Made by a program: the position numbers and the translations under genes
Part shown: positions 34,337 to 46,700 of the stretch, one piece after another
How positions within the stretch are numbered: the first letter of the stretch is position 1
Layout of the letters: each line of letters opens with the position of its first letter
DNA from: Clavelina lepadiformis
Lineage: Eukaryota; Chordata; Ascidiacea; Aplousobranchia; Clavelinidae
Length of the DNA stretch: 64,000 nucleotides
Assembly: GCF_947623445.1 (NCBI RefSeq)
Contig: NC_135241.1
Span: 374,501-438,500, forward strand
Direction of reading: 5' to 3'
Notes under the pieces: model-generated
The model's database searches: none
What the model saw: the letters and a program-made list of their open reading frames with translations, nothing else
What the model was told of the DNA's origin: nothing

Positions 34337-37300
34337 TTAGCTCTCCACTTTGCTCTCCTCCAATTTCTTGCTCGAAGGATAATAAACTTTGAAGTTGAAG
34401 TCTCCGGCTCCGAATGAACCCTTGTGGTAAAAATATCCTCAGTTAACTCCACGTCCGTGGCAAGGGAAATGCCTTCAGTCACATACAAATGCTAAGCATG
34501 TGGTTTAAATCCCCAATTTTACGGAAAATGGTTTCGCTTCATGATAATTAATTTTTACCGGGTTGGCGCAGATGCACTCGATCTGAGTGACATCAAATGG
34601 ATCCGACAATCCATCGCAGATGCAGACAAGGTCCGGCAGAGGATAAAGGGACAAGGCGTGATCAAAAGTCCAATAAACCGGGCTCACGTGAAGTGGGAGC
34701 GGGGAGAGGTGGCCTTGTGCGATTATGCTCTTCACAAACTAATGAAATAATTAGCATTTTACATCACATTCATAAATATTAAAACATCTTATTTAAGAGG
34801 TAGCTGGATCTCTCTTTACTGGTGGGTAACCTGCTTCAAACACGTCTTCTCAACTTTATGAGAACAGTGTGTATATAATAGATAGTAGGGGACAGCACCA
34901 CAAAAATATAGCACTGAATTCCTATACAGTGGTACTTTTAATACCGGTGCCGCTGGTACTTTTGGAAAAAATACTTTTTTTTCTGAAATATTAGTGGGCC
35001 CCAGTACTTTTAAAGTGATTATTTTAAAGCTATGAAAAGCACATTTATCTTAAAAAAATTTTTCTTAATTAAAACTTGATGCAAATTTGAACGTTTGTTG
35101 ATCTATTCAATCTACAAATGTCTGATACAGCCGCAAGGAATGAGTCCACATGTTTTGACCTGGAGTAACCTTAAGCGGGCCATAAAAGCAGTAAAAATTG
35201 CACTTGCACCAAGAATCGTCAAAAAAAAGTTTCGACAAAGTTCCTGACTCAGCTTTTCTCCAAACAGTACTGAAACCATCGGAACCGGTATTGTTACAAA
35301 GGGTACTTTCAAAGTAACGTCTGTCTACCTGTGATAAAAGATACTTGCCTGGTTTGAGATGTCTGTGGTTGGGCAACGGATTGAATTTCGACACATTTTC
35401 TTGACAATGTCCTCGCGATAAACCACGATCTCTTGCGTGCAATACTGGATCCTGTCACAACGAAATACTTCAAGTTGCGCCTTTGCCTGAGTTTAAATTT
35501 GGTTTTCAACGAACCTGCAAGGATTTGAAGTGAAGATCGCATTCGGGATCTTTCTTTGAAAATCTTCTGTGATGAGATTTGGAAGCGGCGGTCGAGGGAG
35601 GATCCGACCCAAGCCGAGGTCGTCGGATGACGGAACAAAAACTAATCGAGTCCTGACAAGAAATAATCGTCGTTGTTCAACTTGTTTTACCGGATCAGTA
35701 GAGCTAAGCAATTTGATGCATCCAAGAATCATAAAGCATCATCAGAAGCAGATAAGATACATCGAGATACAAGACTTGTACGAATGATAACAGCAGACAT
35801 TTTATGTCTTTGACTAAATCTTCAACACACACATCAAGCAGCCATAGCCAAGAGTGTGGTCATAAACAAGATTATGACATAGCAAACAACTCACTGCTGA
35901 TGGATTTGTGGGAACCTGCAGATCATGCGGGCCAGGTTGCTGAGACCCTCCTTCAATAGAGAGGGGTGATTGGGGCCATATGGGGCTGAACAGAATGACC
36001 CACATAGAACCATGCACACTGGAGGGCACTCCGAGAAACCGATGAATAACGTTTCAAGTTTTTTAAGAACAGATTCCTGAAAAAAACTTCAAAGTTACAA
36101 AACTCAAGGCAGCCATAGACTTGACAAACATAAAAGTGCGATGAGGGTAAACACAGACAATAGCATCTCAATGCATGAGAAGGTGAACATTGGTTCGAAC
36201 CAGACCTGATCCAACCAGACATCGGAGAGAAACAAGATCATCGCATCTTCATTTTCTTGTTCGATTTGGAGTAATTTGCTCGAAGCTTTCCCACAGTGGG
36301 GGGAGGGCCCGCCAAAGAAGTTGATGTTTCCATAATATGCACTGAACGAATAAAACAATGACTTGTGATATCGCTACTTGAATCAAACTTGCCGCATGTT
36401 GCAACATACCGAGTAGTTTTGGCAGGTTCAGGAGGAGGAAAGCCGAACGCAGTGACGTGGAAAACTTCATCTTCGTACCAACCCTCCGCCAGGACGAAGC
36501 TGTTCTCTGTGAAGAGGCCGGCGTGAAATTTCTGCCGTCGAGTTTGACCAGTCAAGGAACAGCCGAAACTCAATTCATAGCATTTAATACACTGACAATA
36601 TTTCCATGGAACTAAATTTAACAAAACTTTTATCATAATGACTACAATGAAAAGATACAGCTTCAGATAAATCCATTTCCACAGCTCCAGTCAAATCCTC
36701 CAAGTAATATTTTGCCTGGAAGCAAGAAAATTATAACAATTTTAAAGTAAAATTTCCAAAAATATCAATTACTAGAAGTTTAACTGCTTCCAGCAGTCAT
36801 TTAACCTCTTTTAACTGGGTGATCATTCCGAGAACAATAATTTCTCTCAACTTTGCCGTGCAACCGAGCAGGTATTCGATGTTTCGAAGCTGAAATTTTC
36901 TTGCATTTGCTTCGTCAAAACCTTTGGTGGGAATACCATAAACAACGAACATGGTTGTAAGCAGTGTCATGTCATAATGTGCTAATCAGTCAGCATCACA
37001 TTTAGTATCGACATTCATCGACAACAAAAATCTGAAACAAAAGACTTGTTGCCACGACGATAGTAAGTCAGGAAATTCCCCCTCACCTGGTATGGGAGGT
37101 GTGAAGAGTTTGTGTCGGGAAGTTCTCTGGTACAACATCTTATAACGATCTTGAAACAGTTCGGCCTTATTGGCAGCCACGGCCAGTAAGGAGGGTGGGG
37201 AATACCCGAGTTCATCGGATCTGTTTGAAGAAGAAGTCAAACAACTTTTTGCAATTTAAAAAAAGAGAAACAACAAATAACTTTTGTCAAAAAAACTTCA

Positions 37301-38695
37301 ACAACCTGATGAACTTTTTTCTTTCCGAGTTGTAGAAAAACTTTGGAACATCGAAGGCACTGATCACTGTGAGAGTCTGGTCACTGTAATGGGATTGAAA
37401 ACAACATTTTTTTAAATTGGAATTAACTTATTTAAATATAGCTTTATATGTTCAACACAGCCCACCTTTCTTCATCAACGTTGTCGCAATCCTTCACGGC
37501 AAGATCAAGGATATCAACGTCGATAATGTTACTTGTCACTGAAAAAAGACATCGTATAAATTAGAAAGTTTTAAACAAATTATTGATACTTGGAGATTGC
37601 TTATATTTCTAAAATTTTCTGGATAAAGTAAAACTTGTTCAAGTTAAAAGTTAAAAAAGTTTAGAATATTCAAGTGATCATAGCAAATGGCAAGTAGACT
37701 TATTATATATATATGAAATATTTTGCCAAAATTTAATTTTCAAGTATTTTAGACTATATCATAGACTATACGTTAGACATTTCAGTGCAGTCTGACGTAA
37801 ATCGTCCCTTCAGTTAAGTCAAGTTTTTTGAGTGAGTTTTGAAACTTAAATGAAGCATCTTGAGTGATTTGAAAAAAGTCTATTCAAGTCAAGAAAGTGT
37901 CGCTCGAGTAATTATGACTCGAATTCTGACTCGTGGATTTATGTTTAAAAGCAGATGAAATCCAACTCACAGTTTTGTTTTTGCAGAGATTCCAACACTC
38001 TGTCGATCCAATCTTCCTGCTCCACTTCATTGATTGGAGAGAGGACTTCGAGCAAGTAGTTGATCGCGTCACTGCATAAAAATAAATGCGAAAAATATCA
38101 GTGCACAGCGAGTGGACCGTACTATGAACACATTTGTTACAATGTAAAGCAGCAAAAGACACAAACCGCAACACTACTTCAAATAGATCAGACTGTGGGT
38201 GCTAATGTCAAACTCGGAAGTTTCCAGAAATATCTTTTGCATACGGCATTACAGACTAAATTAGACAAAAAGCGAACTGGATGTATAGAAGGCAATGTTA
38301 GAAGCATAAAGATCAAAGACCGACCCCGAAAAGTCCGGAATTTAAAGCCGCAAATGTCTACACTAAAGTGTATACTTGTACAAGGTAGCTTAAGATATAT
38401 TTAAGTTAACAATTTAAATACAAACATGCACTAACATTAGCGTGGCTCGGATGAAACTTTTAGTTTGAAATTTGAATGGTATAAATGATGACGTAGTTGA
38501 TTTACCAGCCTACAACGAAGTTAGCACGTAGGCTAGGATTACTTTTCGCTTCCCAAAGTCAATTGCAAAAAATAAAAAACACAGTAAAAACCTGGAGTGT
38601 GTAATTGCCACACTTTCTTACAACACTCACCTTCGCACACTGTATCCGTGCATTTTAAACGCAGAGAGAACGTGACTGCGCATTTTGGACGTCAT
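34337..38695 (-). CDS. POLE2: DNA polymerase epsilon subunit 2 (B subunit)
   Basis: The first exon starts at 38695 ([20 protein letters not shown]; human has LRSRALSAFKLRG). Later exons contain [159 protein letters not shown] and a last exon [15 protein letters not shown] ending at TAA 34337-34339. Domain order is an N-terminal helical domain, an OB fold and the catalytically dead calcineurin-like phosphoesterase fold of polymerase B subunits. It acts in the nucleus as a structural subunit of the leading-strand polymerase and CMG-associated replisome. Expected length is about 520 residues. An intron holds a hAT-like MITE. Confidence 0.95.
34926..35332. mobile_element. hAT-like MITE, copy 2, in a POLE2 intron
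   Basis: Begins CAGTGGTACTTTTAATACCG; the other end complements to CAGACGTTACTTTGAAAGTACC...AATACCGGTTCCG, so the ends are related inverted repeats of hAT type. The body is homologous to 22685-22905. Target duplication is not clear; boundaries are approximate. Confidence 0.65.
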
Positions 38696-38972
38696 TCTGG
38701 TCAATGAAGTTACACTAAATCTGGGATAACGCGTGCACTGAAGGCTATGGATTTTGAAAACAATGAAAGAATCTCGTCTCTTCAATAGTTCTCTAACTTG
38801 GGACTTTCCCGATTTCCCGCCATTCGATCACGCTTCGCTGATTACGTTGATCAGTGAGAATCGCCAGAAGAATAAATATGAGCCGCCATTTTATTTATTT
38901 CTTTGCTCTACAGTCTACATTGACGCGACATTCAGATTCATGTCATAAAAAAAACACTGGACTAACTGCAAC

Positions 38973-39209
38973 CAATGTTCCCTCTAATTTTTCACGAGTC
39001 TGAGCAAACACACTAACTCCCTGATGGTCCCTTGGACCACTGTGAGCAACATCAGACGTGCCACGTGCGCACTGTGGCCATTATTATGCGTTTATTTTAT
39101 TTTCAATTCAGGTTGGAATTTTTTCTTGTGCGCAGCACAGATTTTCTGTGCGCAGAGACTGTGTCAGCAGTGCGCATTTGCGCACGCGCGCAGCTTAGAG
39201 GGAACATTG
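38973..39209. mobile_element. Young hAT-like MITE upstream of POLE2
   Basis: A 237-bp element with perfect 15-bp inverted ends CAATGTTCCCTCTAA / TTAGAGGGAACATTG and identical 8-bp target duplications ACTGCAAC (38965-38972 and 39210-39217). Its right half is rich in TGCGCA-type sequence. It begins 278 bp upstream of the POLE2 start codon. Confidence 0.93.
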
Positions 39210-39217
39210 ACTGCAAC

Positions 39218-40065
39218 CATCATTACCTGCTTTGAATCTCCGTGGTTTGTCAATCCTGAACTCCAATGACAGCAAATATTGCGGCCATTTTCTTTTCTTG
39301 TCCAATGAGCTGGACTGCTTTCTCACATTCTCTTCTTATCGCTAAATAAAAAACACAAGTTGAATGAGGCAGCCTTTAAAATCAATTGCAACTTCTGCAC
39401 AGAACAAGTGCAAGTGTTCCACGGCCTTGTAGCCCTAGACACACAACCCTGTTGTAATAATACACTTGAGCAAGGGGAAGCCATCTTAATTGCTGCTGTT
39501 TAGTGTTTCTGACGAATATTTCCAAACTCGGGAAAACAATCAATCTGAAAACTCACTGAAATGAATCGGGTTGTAGCGTTTTCTACCCTGTCCGCTAGGT
39601 GGCGGCAGTGCACAGCGTTATTTTCCGAAAAAGCTATTGTGTTTTTTCTCTACTTAATTGACATTTTGTATTTCGACTTTAAGACAAGCAGGCACACATA
39701 AGATGTTTTGACCGCGTATTGTTTGCCAATAAAATAATACCAAGTGAGACGCAGTCGTGGATCAGGAACGGTTCAACAACATATATACAGCGTCACAATA
39801 TCTTTTGTTGCGTCATACGGTAACTAAACTTTATCGATAAGAAATCATCGTCGATTTGAACTCAAGCAAAGTTTCACGATAAACATTCTAACACCATATC
39901 CTCATTTTCGCCTGATATGGTTGAAATAATTATATCAGGGAATTAAAATATTATGTGTTGTGAGGATATAATTAAAATTATATCAGAAATATAATTAAAA
40001 TTACTGAAAATAGCGAGCAGCAAGTACAAGGAAAATAGTAAGTTTTTTCTAAAAGAAGCTTTGTG
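39218..40065. other. Intergenic region without a recognised gene
   Basis: Lies between the hAT-like insertion and the left edge of the segmental duplication. No coding exon, RNA gene or transposon ends were recognised. Confidence 0.45.
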
Positions 40066-41099
40066 TCACCTGCAACATTTTATAAACCATAGACTGTTTA
40101 GTCTCAACAGGAAGCTGAGATACGAGATTGTCGACGCCAAATAGCCGCAGCCGCTAACAAGGAAGAAGCCTAATTGCAGGAGAGTGACGTAGACTGAGAC
40201 AGTATCAAGCACACAGTGGTCATGGTGATGCGCTGAAAGTCGGCTTTCAGACACGTGAGAAGATCTCTGATGTGAGATTTAGAGCTGAATTGAAATTGAA
40301 AAGCGAAATCTGATTCCGTAGAAGCCCAGGAAAGAATTCATGAAATTTGGTACAAGACCCATCAAAGGACAGATGGGTGTCCAAGGACTGTCAGATGTTG
40401 GAAATGCATTGCGCGTGCGGCCTCGTGTTTCCTGTTATCAATCCCATGCTTAGAGCAGGAATCCTTTCACTTTAATAAAAGACTTATAAAATAGAAGATT
40501 GATAATATACTTATTGTCTGGTGCATACAAATCAACGGGGAATGATTCAACTCGTTGAATCAAGTCACCAGCATTATATGTAAACAAGTGTATGTGTCAC
40601 CAAATTTCACGTTTGGTAATTCTTTGTATATTAACAATACTGACAGGTGTGCTGTTGTAGCACTGCACATTGATATGTATTTAGTTGTATATTTAGATGT
40701 ATTCCACGATGGGTTTTTTTAATTTATATTAAGATGTATTTCATCCGTATTGTTGTGGCCATAATGTGTAGCTACGTTTTTTTTATAGTTTTAGTCACTA
40801 TAGTCGATATACTATATAGTTTTAGATACTATAGTCGATATGTCACTTGTGACTCCTTTTTATTGTTGGTAAGTTTTCTACACACATATACTCGGTTTAT
40901 TCCTTTACCTACAACTCTCCCGGAGGTATATTACGTTGCCCGCAATTTCCAGTCTCACACCCTATTGATGATAATTGATTACGCTGTGGTTTGTTGGAGA
41001 AGAGTTGATTCAGTCTACATTTGGTTTTAATACAATTAAGAAAGACGTTTGTTTTTATTAAAGAAATGCTCATAAAAGATAGGAGAGCAGAAACCGGCT

Positions 41100-43165
41100 A
41101 ATCGACTAGTGGTAAAAGCGGGAAGTTTCCTGGCCATGGAAAATCTTGGTTACATAAGATTCTTTCTACAAAAGATACGGAGCCACACCTGAGCGATCTC
41201 CTCTTTATCTCAGTCTAACGCTTGATAGCTGACCTCTGTAGATTGCGCAGCTGTAGGGGGTTGAAGTAGAGATTGGAAGTTGCCTGCAATAACAGCAAGT
41301 TTGTTCGGTTCCGGAGAAAGATCAATAGAATCATCAATTACTGTTTTATAGGATATTGTTTTATAGGAGCGCAAATTTCCTATCATTCACTTTCTGGATG
41401 ACGATATTTATTGAAACCAGCAGAAGGAATAACAATAAAGTAAATACATAAACTTATTCCGCAACGCAACGAAAATAAAAGCAGCAACGTGCAAAATAAA
41501 TCACTTACGATCCTGGTTCACAATATGGACATCGAAGCAAAAAATTTCAATGAACCTGTTTCTGTTAGTTGGCAATTTACCATCGTACTTACCAAGGCGT
41601 CTTTGTATTTTGTTAAGAAAGTGTCAAACGCTTTGTTGCAAGCTGATTGGAGCAATTCTGATGAAACCTCTATTTCATCATTTCCTGGAAATTTTTCTGA
41701 AAGTTCTGCTCGACACTTTTCAATCTCTGTGTTTATCATCGACTGGCGTTTATTAACAACTGAATCTTTCATGAAAACGTCATCTTCAATCTATGAACGC
41801 AACAATTTAGTCGTTATCGCAGAAACACGTTGTTTAACTCGAATACAATTTCTAAGAACCTTCCATAAATCCTTCTTGAAGCTGTCCAAGTGTTGAACCG
41901 GCAATTTGTTTATTTGCTAAGAAAATGTCATATTCAGTTAACATGCAAGTACATTTACTGTCGATACTGGTGAAATGAAGTTACATGAAACCATTACTTT
42001 GAAATTATAAATTGCATTATGAATTATTATATTATTAATTATTATACATTAACAGGTAAAATGCAACAAAACTTGATGTAATGATTACTTTATTATTCTA
42101 TTTTTGGTACCTGGCTTGTAATTTGTCGCCATTAAAACTGCTTCACTGGCAACGAATACATTTTTCTGAAAATAATGATTTTATAAGTCAAATAATAATG
42201 TCGTGAAACAATCGTCGTTTTTCAATATTTCGATAATTGTATACATTTAAATATTTTAATTTGTTTTGTGATTTAAACGAACCGCCTGGGTTGGAGTCGC
42301 AAAACCATCGTATAGTAAGATCATCTTCAGCACAGAAAGCATTCAACTTGATATTTGCCCGAAGAAAATCTACGGCTTTTTCAATACATACATTTCTTCA
42401 AACCGGAATAAAAGTTCCTTAAATTCGGCATCCAGTTGGTCTTTGAATCTTTCAAATATCTCGTGAAAACTTCTGGACAAGTTTTTCATTTCCGAATCAA
42501 ATTTATCATTAAGTTTAAGTGTCAGGATTTTGGTTTAAGTTCCAAGTTTGTTGTACATGTATTTCTTGCCACCTTCACATCCGTAAAAATACATTTCCTC
42601 ATCTGTCCAATCTCGTTGCAAAAAACAAAGTCCCTGAGAACAATAGAATTGAAACAATAGAACACATCGCCCTGTGCTTCTGGAGGTAAATTGCCCTTTC
42701 ATGAAAAATGGAATTCAAAATTAAAACCTGATGAATAGACATTTGACTTATCGCTGCAAACGTTGAGCATTAGTTGACTTTTCTTGCAAATGGATCATAA
42801 TATTCATATTTTTACCTGAAATAGATGTTGCTCAAGTTCATGTTGCTCGGTTATATGGTTGTTAAGCTTCGATGAATATTTTGTGAAGGTCCAACAAAAA
42901 AAAACAAAATTCATTAAATTTAACGTTAATTAATACAACAACAAAAAGAATCATTTCACAAAGTTGCATAACAGAAACTAAAGTCAATTTTAATTTATTA
43001 AGATGAGCATAAATGTTGGAAGTGAAACCAAAAGTTAGAATGGTCTAATTCATAAAGCTTGTTTTTAAAAATCGAAATCTAGAGGATCGGGAGTATAGTA
43101 TAACGTCATCAATCCCGATGATAACATAATCAACATTTTACAATATTCAAGAAAGATTACTTACG
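41100..43165 (-). pseudogene. Degraded atlastin/GBP-like GTPase (relic of the 50-54 kb gene)
   Basis: Host-gene pseudogene, collinear with 50300-53490. Recognisable pieces are exon 4 (about 42820-42890), part of exon 5 (about 42540-42640), part of exon 8 fused directly to part of exon 10 (about 42270-42530), exon 11 (about 42110-42165), exon 12 (about 41850-41920), exon 13 (about 41590-41790, about 90% like its parent) and a fragment of exon 15 (about 41240-41300). Exons 1-3 (P-loop, switch regions and DTQG), 6, 7 and 9, and most of 14, are missing. The lost 5' end abuts sequence from the shared promoter at about 43175. It cannot encode a GTPase. Confidence 0.85.
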
Positions 43166-43728
43166 CTTAAAGAATTAAGAAGACGAATAGACAAAAATAG
43201 AATAGAAAACACAAGAAGATAAAAATGAAAATCAACGCAACAATTGGCCTCGAAATTGTTCTTAAACGTTTCGGGCAACGCGCAATCACCAAGAATGCGA
43301 TTGATTGCCAATTAAGCGCGTGTTCTACGTGGACAGCAGGACAAGATTTGAACAACAAACCAATAAAGTTATTTCAGCGAGTTAGGTCGGGGTCAGGTTG
43401 TCAGATTGCGACCGTTGTAGATAGTGAGAACGTCGGTGCAAGGTTTGTTTGGTGTCTTCAGTATCATGAGACCAGTCGCTGAAAACTTTACAAATTCAAC
43501 ATTATAAGATACGCTATGGACGATGTAGACGCTGTAGGATGAAGGGAACAAAGTACAAAGAACTATTGCTTCTATCCAATGAGGAGTTGTAAATTTAACG
43601 GAATAGGATTCAGAGAGTTTTTTTAAATTGCAACTTGCTGTGAAATGATTAAAAATTTATCATCTCATGTCGCGTAGTTGCATTTCGAGTTTGAAGCTTG
43701 TTGTTTATAGTTTTTCGTTTTATAAAAT

Positions 43729-46700
43729 ATGGCTGACAGTGACAAGAAAGAAGGATTTGTTAAATCAGAGGAAGCAACGGTAAAGAAAGTGACTTCCCCA
43801 AAGTCGTCGAAAACAGAAATAAACCGGCAACCAGGTAAAGACCAATATTGGATGAAAGTTATATTTATTTTTATTTCAATAATATTTTCAGTAATTAAGT
43901 TTGTAACTTCCTTAGGATTCTTCGATGATGAGGAAGCTCTCCAAATATTGAAGCCGAAAGAGGAAGGAGGATACGAGTTAAACGAAGAAGCGTTGATTAA
44001 AATCTTTCATCATCCGGATGTCAAAGAGAATCCTGTGATGATTGTGTCGGTGACTGGAGCCATGAGAAGTGGAAAATCATTTCTTCTCACTCTTCTGCTT
44101 CGTTACTTGAACTCAGAGGTTTTGAAGAGTTGTGTTTAGCGACAGTGTATTATTGGATTGGTTTTTTCGAACATTGGTGTTTGTTATTAGTGTTTTCGAA
44201 CTTGGGTGGGATTAATAAAAATTGATTTTTTTCTCTTTCAATGGAACAATGTTTAAAATTTAAATTTGTTTGCTTAAACAGTTTTTTATTTTATAACCGA
44301 CGTGTGTTCGGTTGCTTGTAATGTTTTGGAATTGAAAATGAATGTTTCAGATTGGAACTGCGTTTCGTTCTCCGGCAAGAATTCCTCAACACTTCAAATG
44401 GAAACAAGGCTGCATGAGAGAAACTGCCGGCGTATATATGTGGAACCAACCTTACTTCATTTATAAAAACGATGATTCAAAGGTTAGTTGCATGGCTATA
44501 CGCACTGCTTATAACTCGTAGTCAAGAAGAATATTCTGGAACAGCTTCAATTTCCTTGTAATCGTAAAATATTCTGAAACACTTCATTGAACACGAGGTC
44601 TAGTTCGAGCGTCAGAACGAGCAAGTTAAACAAAATTTGCCAGATATCTCACATTTTTCTTAACGTTTCTCTGAAACAAAGTAAGAATTGCAATGCAATT
44701 ACTCTTAACACTGTAATAATAATAACAAAACATTGAGACATCTGTCACTGTAAAAATACGATTATTCAGACTCGTCTCCTGAACGTCAAATAGTATTTTC
44801 ATCCATATTAATCCCATTTTTAACCAGCAGCGATGTTGTCTGGGAAGCATCAAAGACCTGATTTATGAAACTCTAAGCTTATACCGACCTGGACAGGGTG
44901 AAGCTGAATCTATTTTCATTGCAGGTTGCCACCCTACTCATGGACACGCAGGGAGCCTTCGATGAGAGCGAATATCAAGCTTCCTTGGACATCTTCGCTT
45001 TCAGCTCCTGGCTCAGTTCCTTGCAGATTTGCAACGTTCAAGGAGACATCGGTGAAAATTATCTTCGATTTGTAAACGTAAGATTTTTATCGACTCTAAT
45101 AAATGTTTGCAACGGATTATAATTATGCGATATACTGAAGTTATGAAATTGATCTGTTTGTATTTTTGCATAAAACTAATTTCCTCGCTTTGAAATCGCG
45201 CCAATCTATGCAGACTGCGTGACTAAAAATTGGTGTTAAATTAACGTCAAGTGTTTTTGTTTTTAAGAATTTCGTGAAGTATTCATCGGACTTGCGCAGT
45301 CTTTTAAAAACTGACGATTTTGATCGTAAACAATCACCGTTGCAGGTAACTTGGAAAATTCGTAACTAATCTATTTTAGCTGAACTGGCCGAGAATTTAA
45401 ACTGTTTTGAAATAAACAATTTTCAACAAACAAACAAACAAACAAACAAACAAACAAACATACCAACAACCAGTGCATATAGGTGCAGGGAAAATGAAAG
45501 CCAATGTTGTATGTTGACCAACTATTCAGTCTTTAATTGTCTTCAGGGATTCTGTTTCTTGCGACGAGACTGGGCAGATGAAGAAATTTATTCTTATGGA
45601 TTTCAAGGCGGACATAAATATCTAGCTGCCCAGCAGGCGAAACTCATCTCCAACAGAAGTAACAATATCAATGATAGATCTGAAATCGAAAGTGCATTTG
45701 AAGAAGTGCAATGTTATCTTCTGCCAAGTCCCGGAGACATAGTGATTGGAGGATTTTATCCTAATGTAGAAAATAAGCTTCATTATTCAAGTATGCGCCA
45801 ATAATGCCAGTTAAATTTTCAACTAACCTAAGCATTCAATTCATAAAATATTTTCAAAGAAAATTTATTGTCACAGGTTTAAAAGAGGATTTCAGATTTC
45901 ATCTGGATGAGTTTTGCTTTCAAATATTTCAACCTGACTTTCTTACAACGAAAAAAGTGGGAGGCGTAGAGTTGAAAGGCGAAGATGTCTTGAAATATTT
46001 GCACCAGTGTCATGAACTTCTTGAAAGTAGAAACATATCCGTTCCATTGACAACGATAGAGGTGAGTTAGAGAGTTTTTTGCTTGCTTAGTAACAATAAT
46101 CCATGACAACACAATTATTACCGGTTTCAATCTACAAGCATTTGTTCTACAGGCACAAGCACAGACCATAGCCCAGAACACAATAGTTTCGTTGGTGGCA
46201 GAATATGAACAACAAATGACCCAGGTGAGCTAATCTCCTTATTGCTTCCGTTATAAATTCAGCTTGCGGTTGATGAAAATGTATGTCGGGTGTTCAGTTA
46301 AGCTTAGTAAGTTTTGCAAAAGTGTAAAGACCGGTCCAGTCCAATTTATTTTTTATGTTAAAATACGGTCGTATGTTGTCATGGATGTCAATGTTGCAGG
46401 TCGTTGAAAACAACTTACCATCAACTAAGTTGCAGGAAAATCACACAACTCTGAAATCGAAATTAAGCGATCGTTTTGCTTTGAGAATGAAAGACTTATC
46501 AAAGAAGCTCGATCACATCTTTGCAAATTGCGAAAGCCAACTGGATTTGGCGATCAAAGAACGTTTCATTCAATATCAAGAAATGCAGTCGCTGGAAGAA
46601 GTAAGAAAATTTATCACGAAATAAATTTCTTCATCATTCAAATGAATTTTTTGCAGCTGAAGATTCGCCACGAGTATAAAGGATATTTTTCAAAAGCAGT

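Noticed and set aside
40066-40254. 62-codon minus-strand frame repeated at 48928-49173
   Set aside because: No start context, splice context or family match; conserved simply because the whole segment is duplicated.
41489-41896. 135-codon plus-strand frame, repeated at 50715-51122
   Set aside because: Antisense to exons 12-13 of the minus-strand GTPase genes; its conservation follows from them.
43225-43482. 85-codon frame duplicated at 54894-55151
   Set aside because: The two copies differ mostly by replacement changes, with no sign of protein-level constraint, and lie in the shared promoter region; treated as non-coding.
45427-45460. Regular repeats considered as a CRISPR-like array
   Set aside because: A simple tetranucleotide microsatellite without spacers, in a eukaryotic intron.
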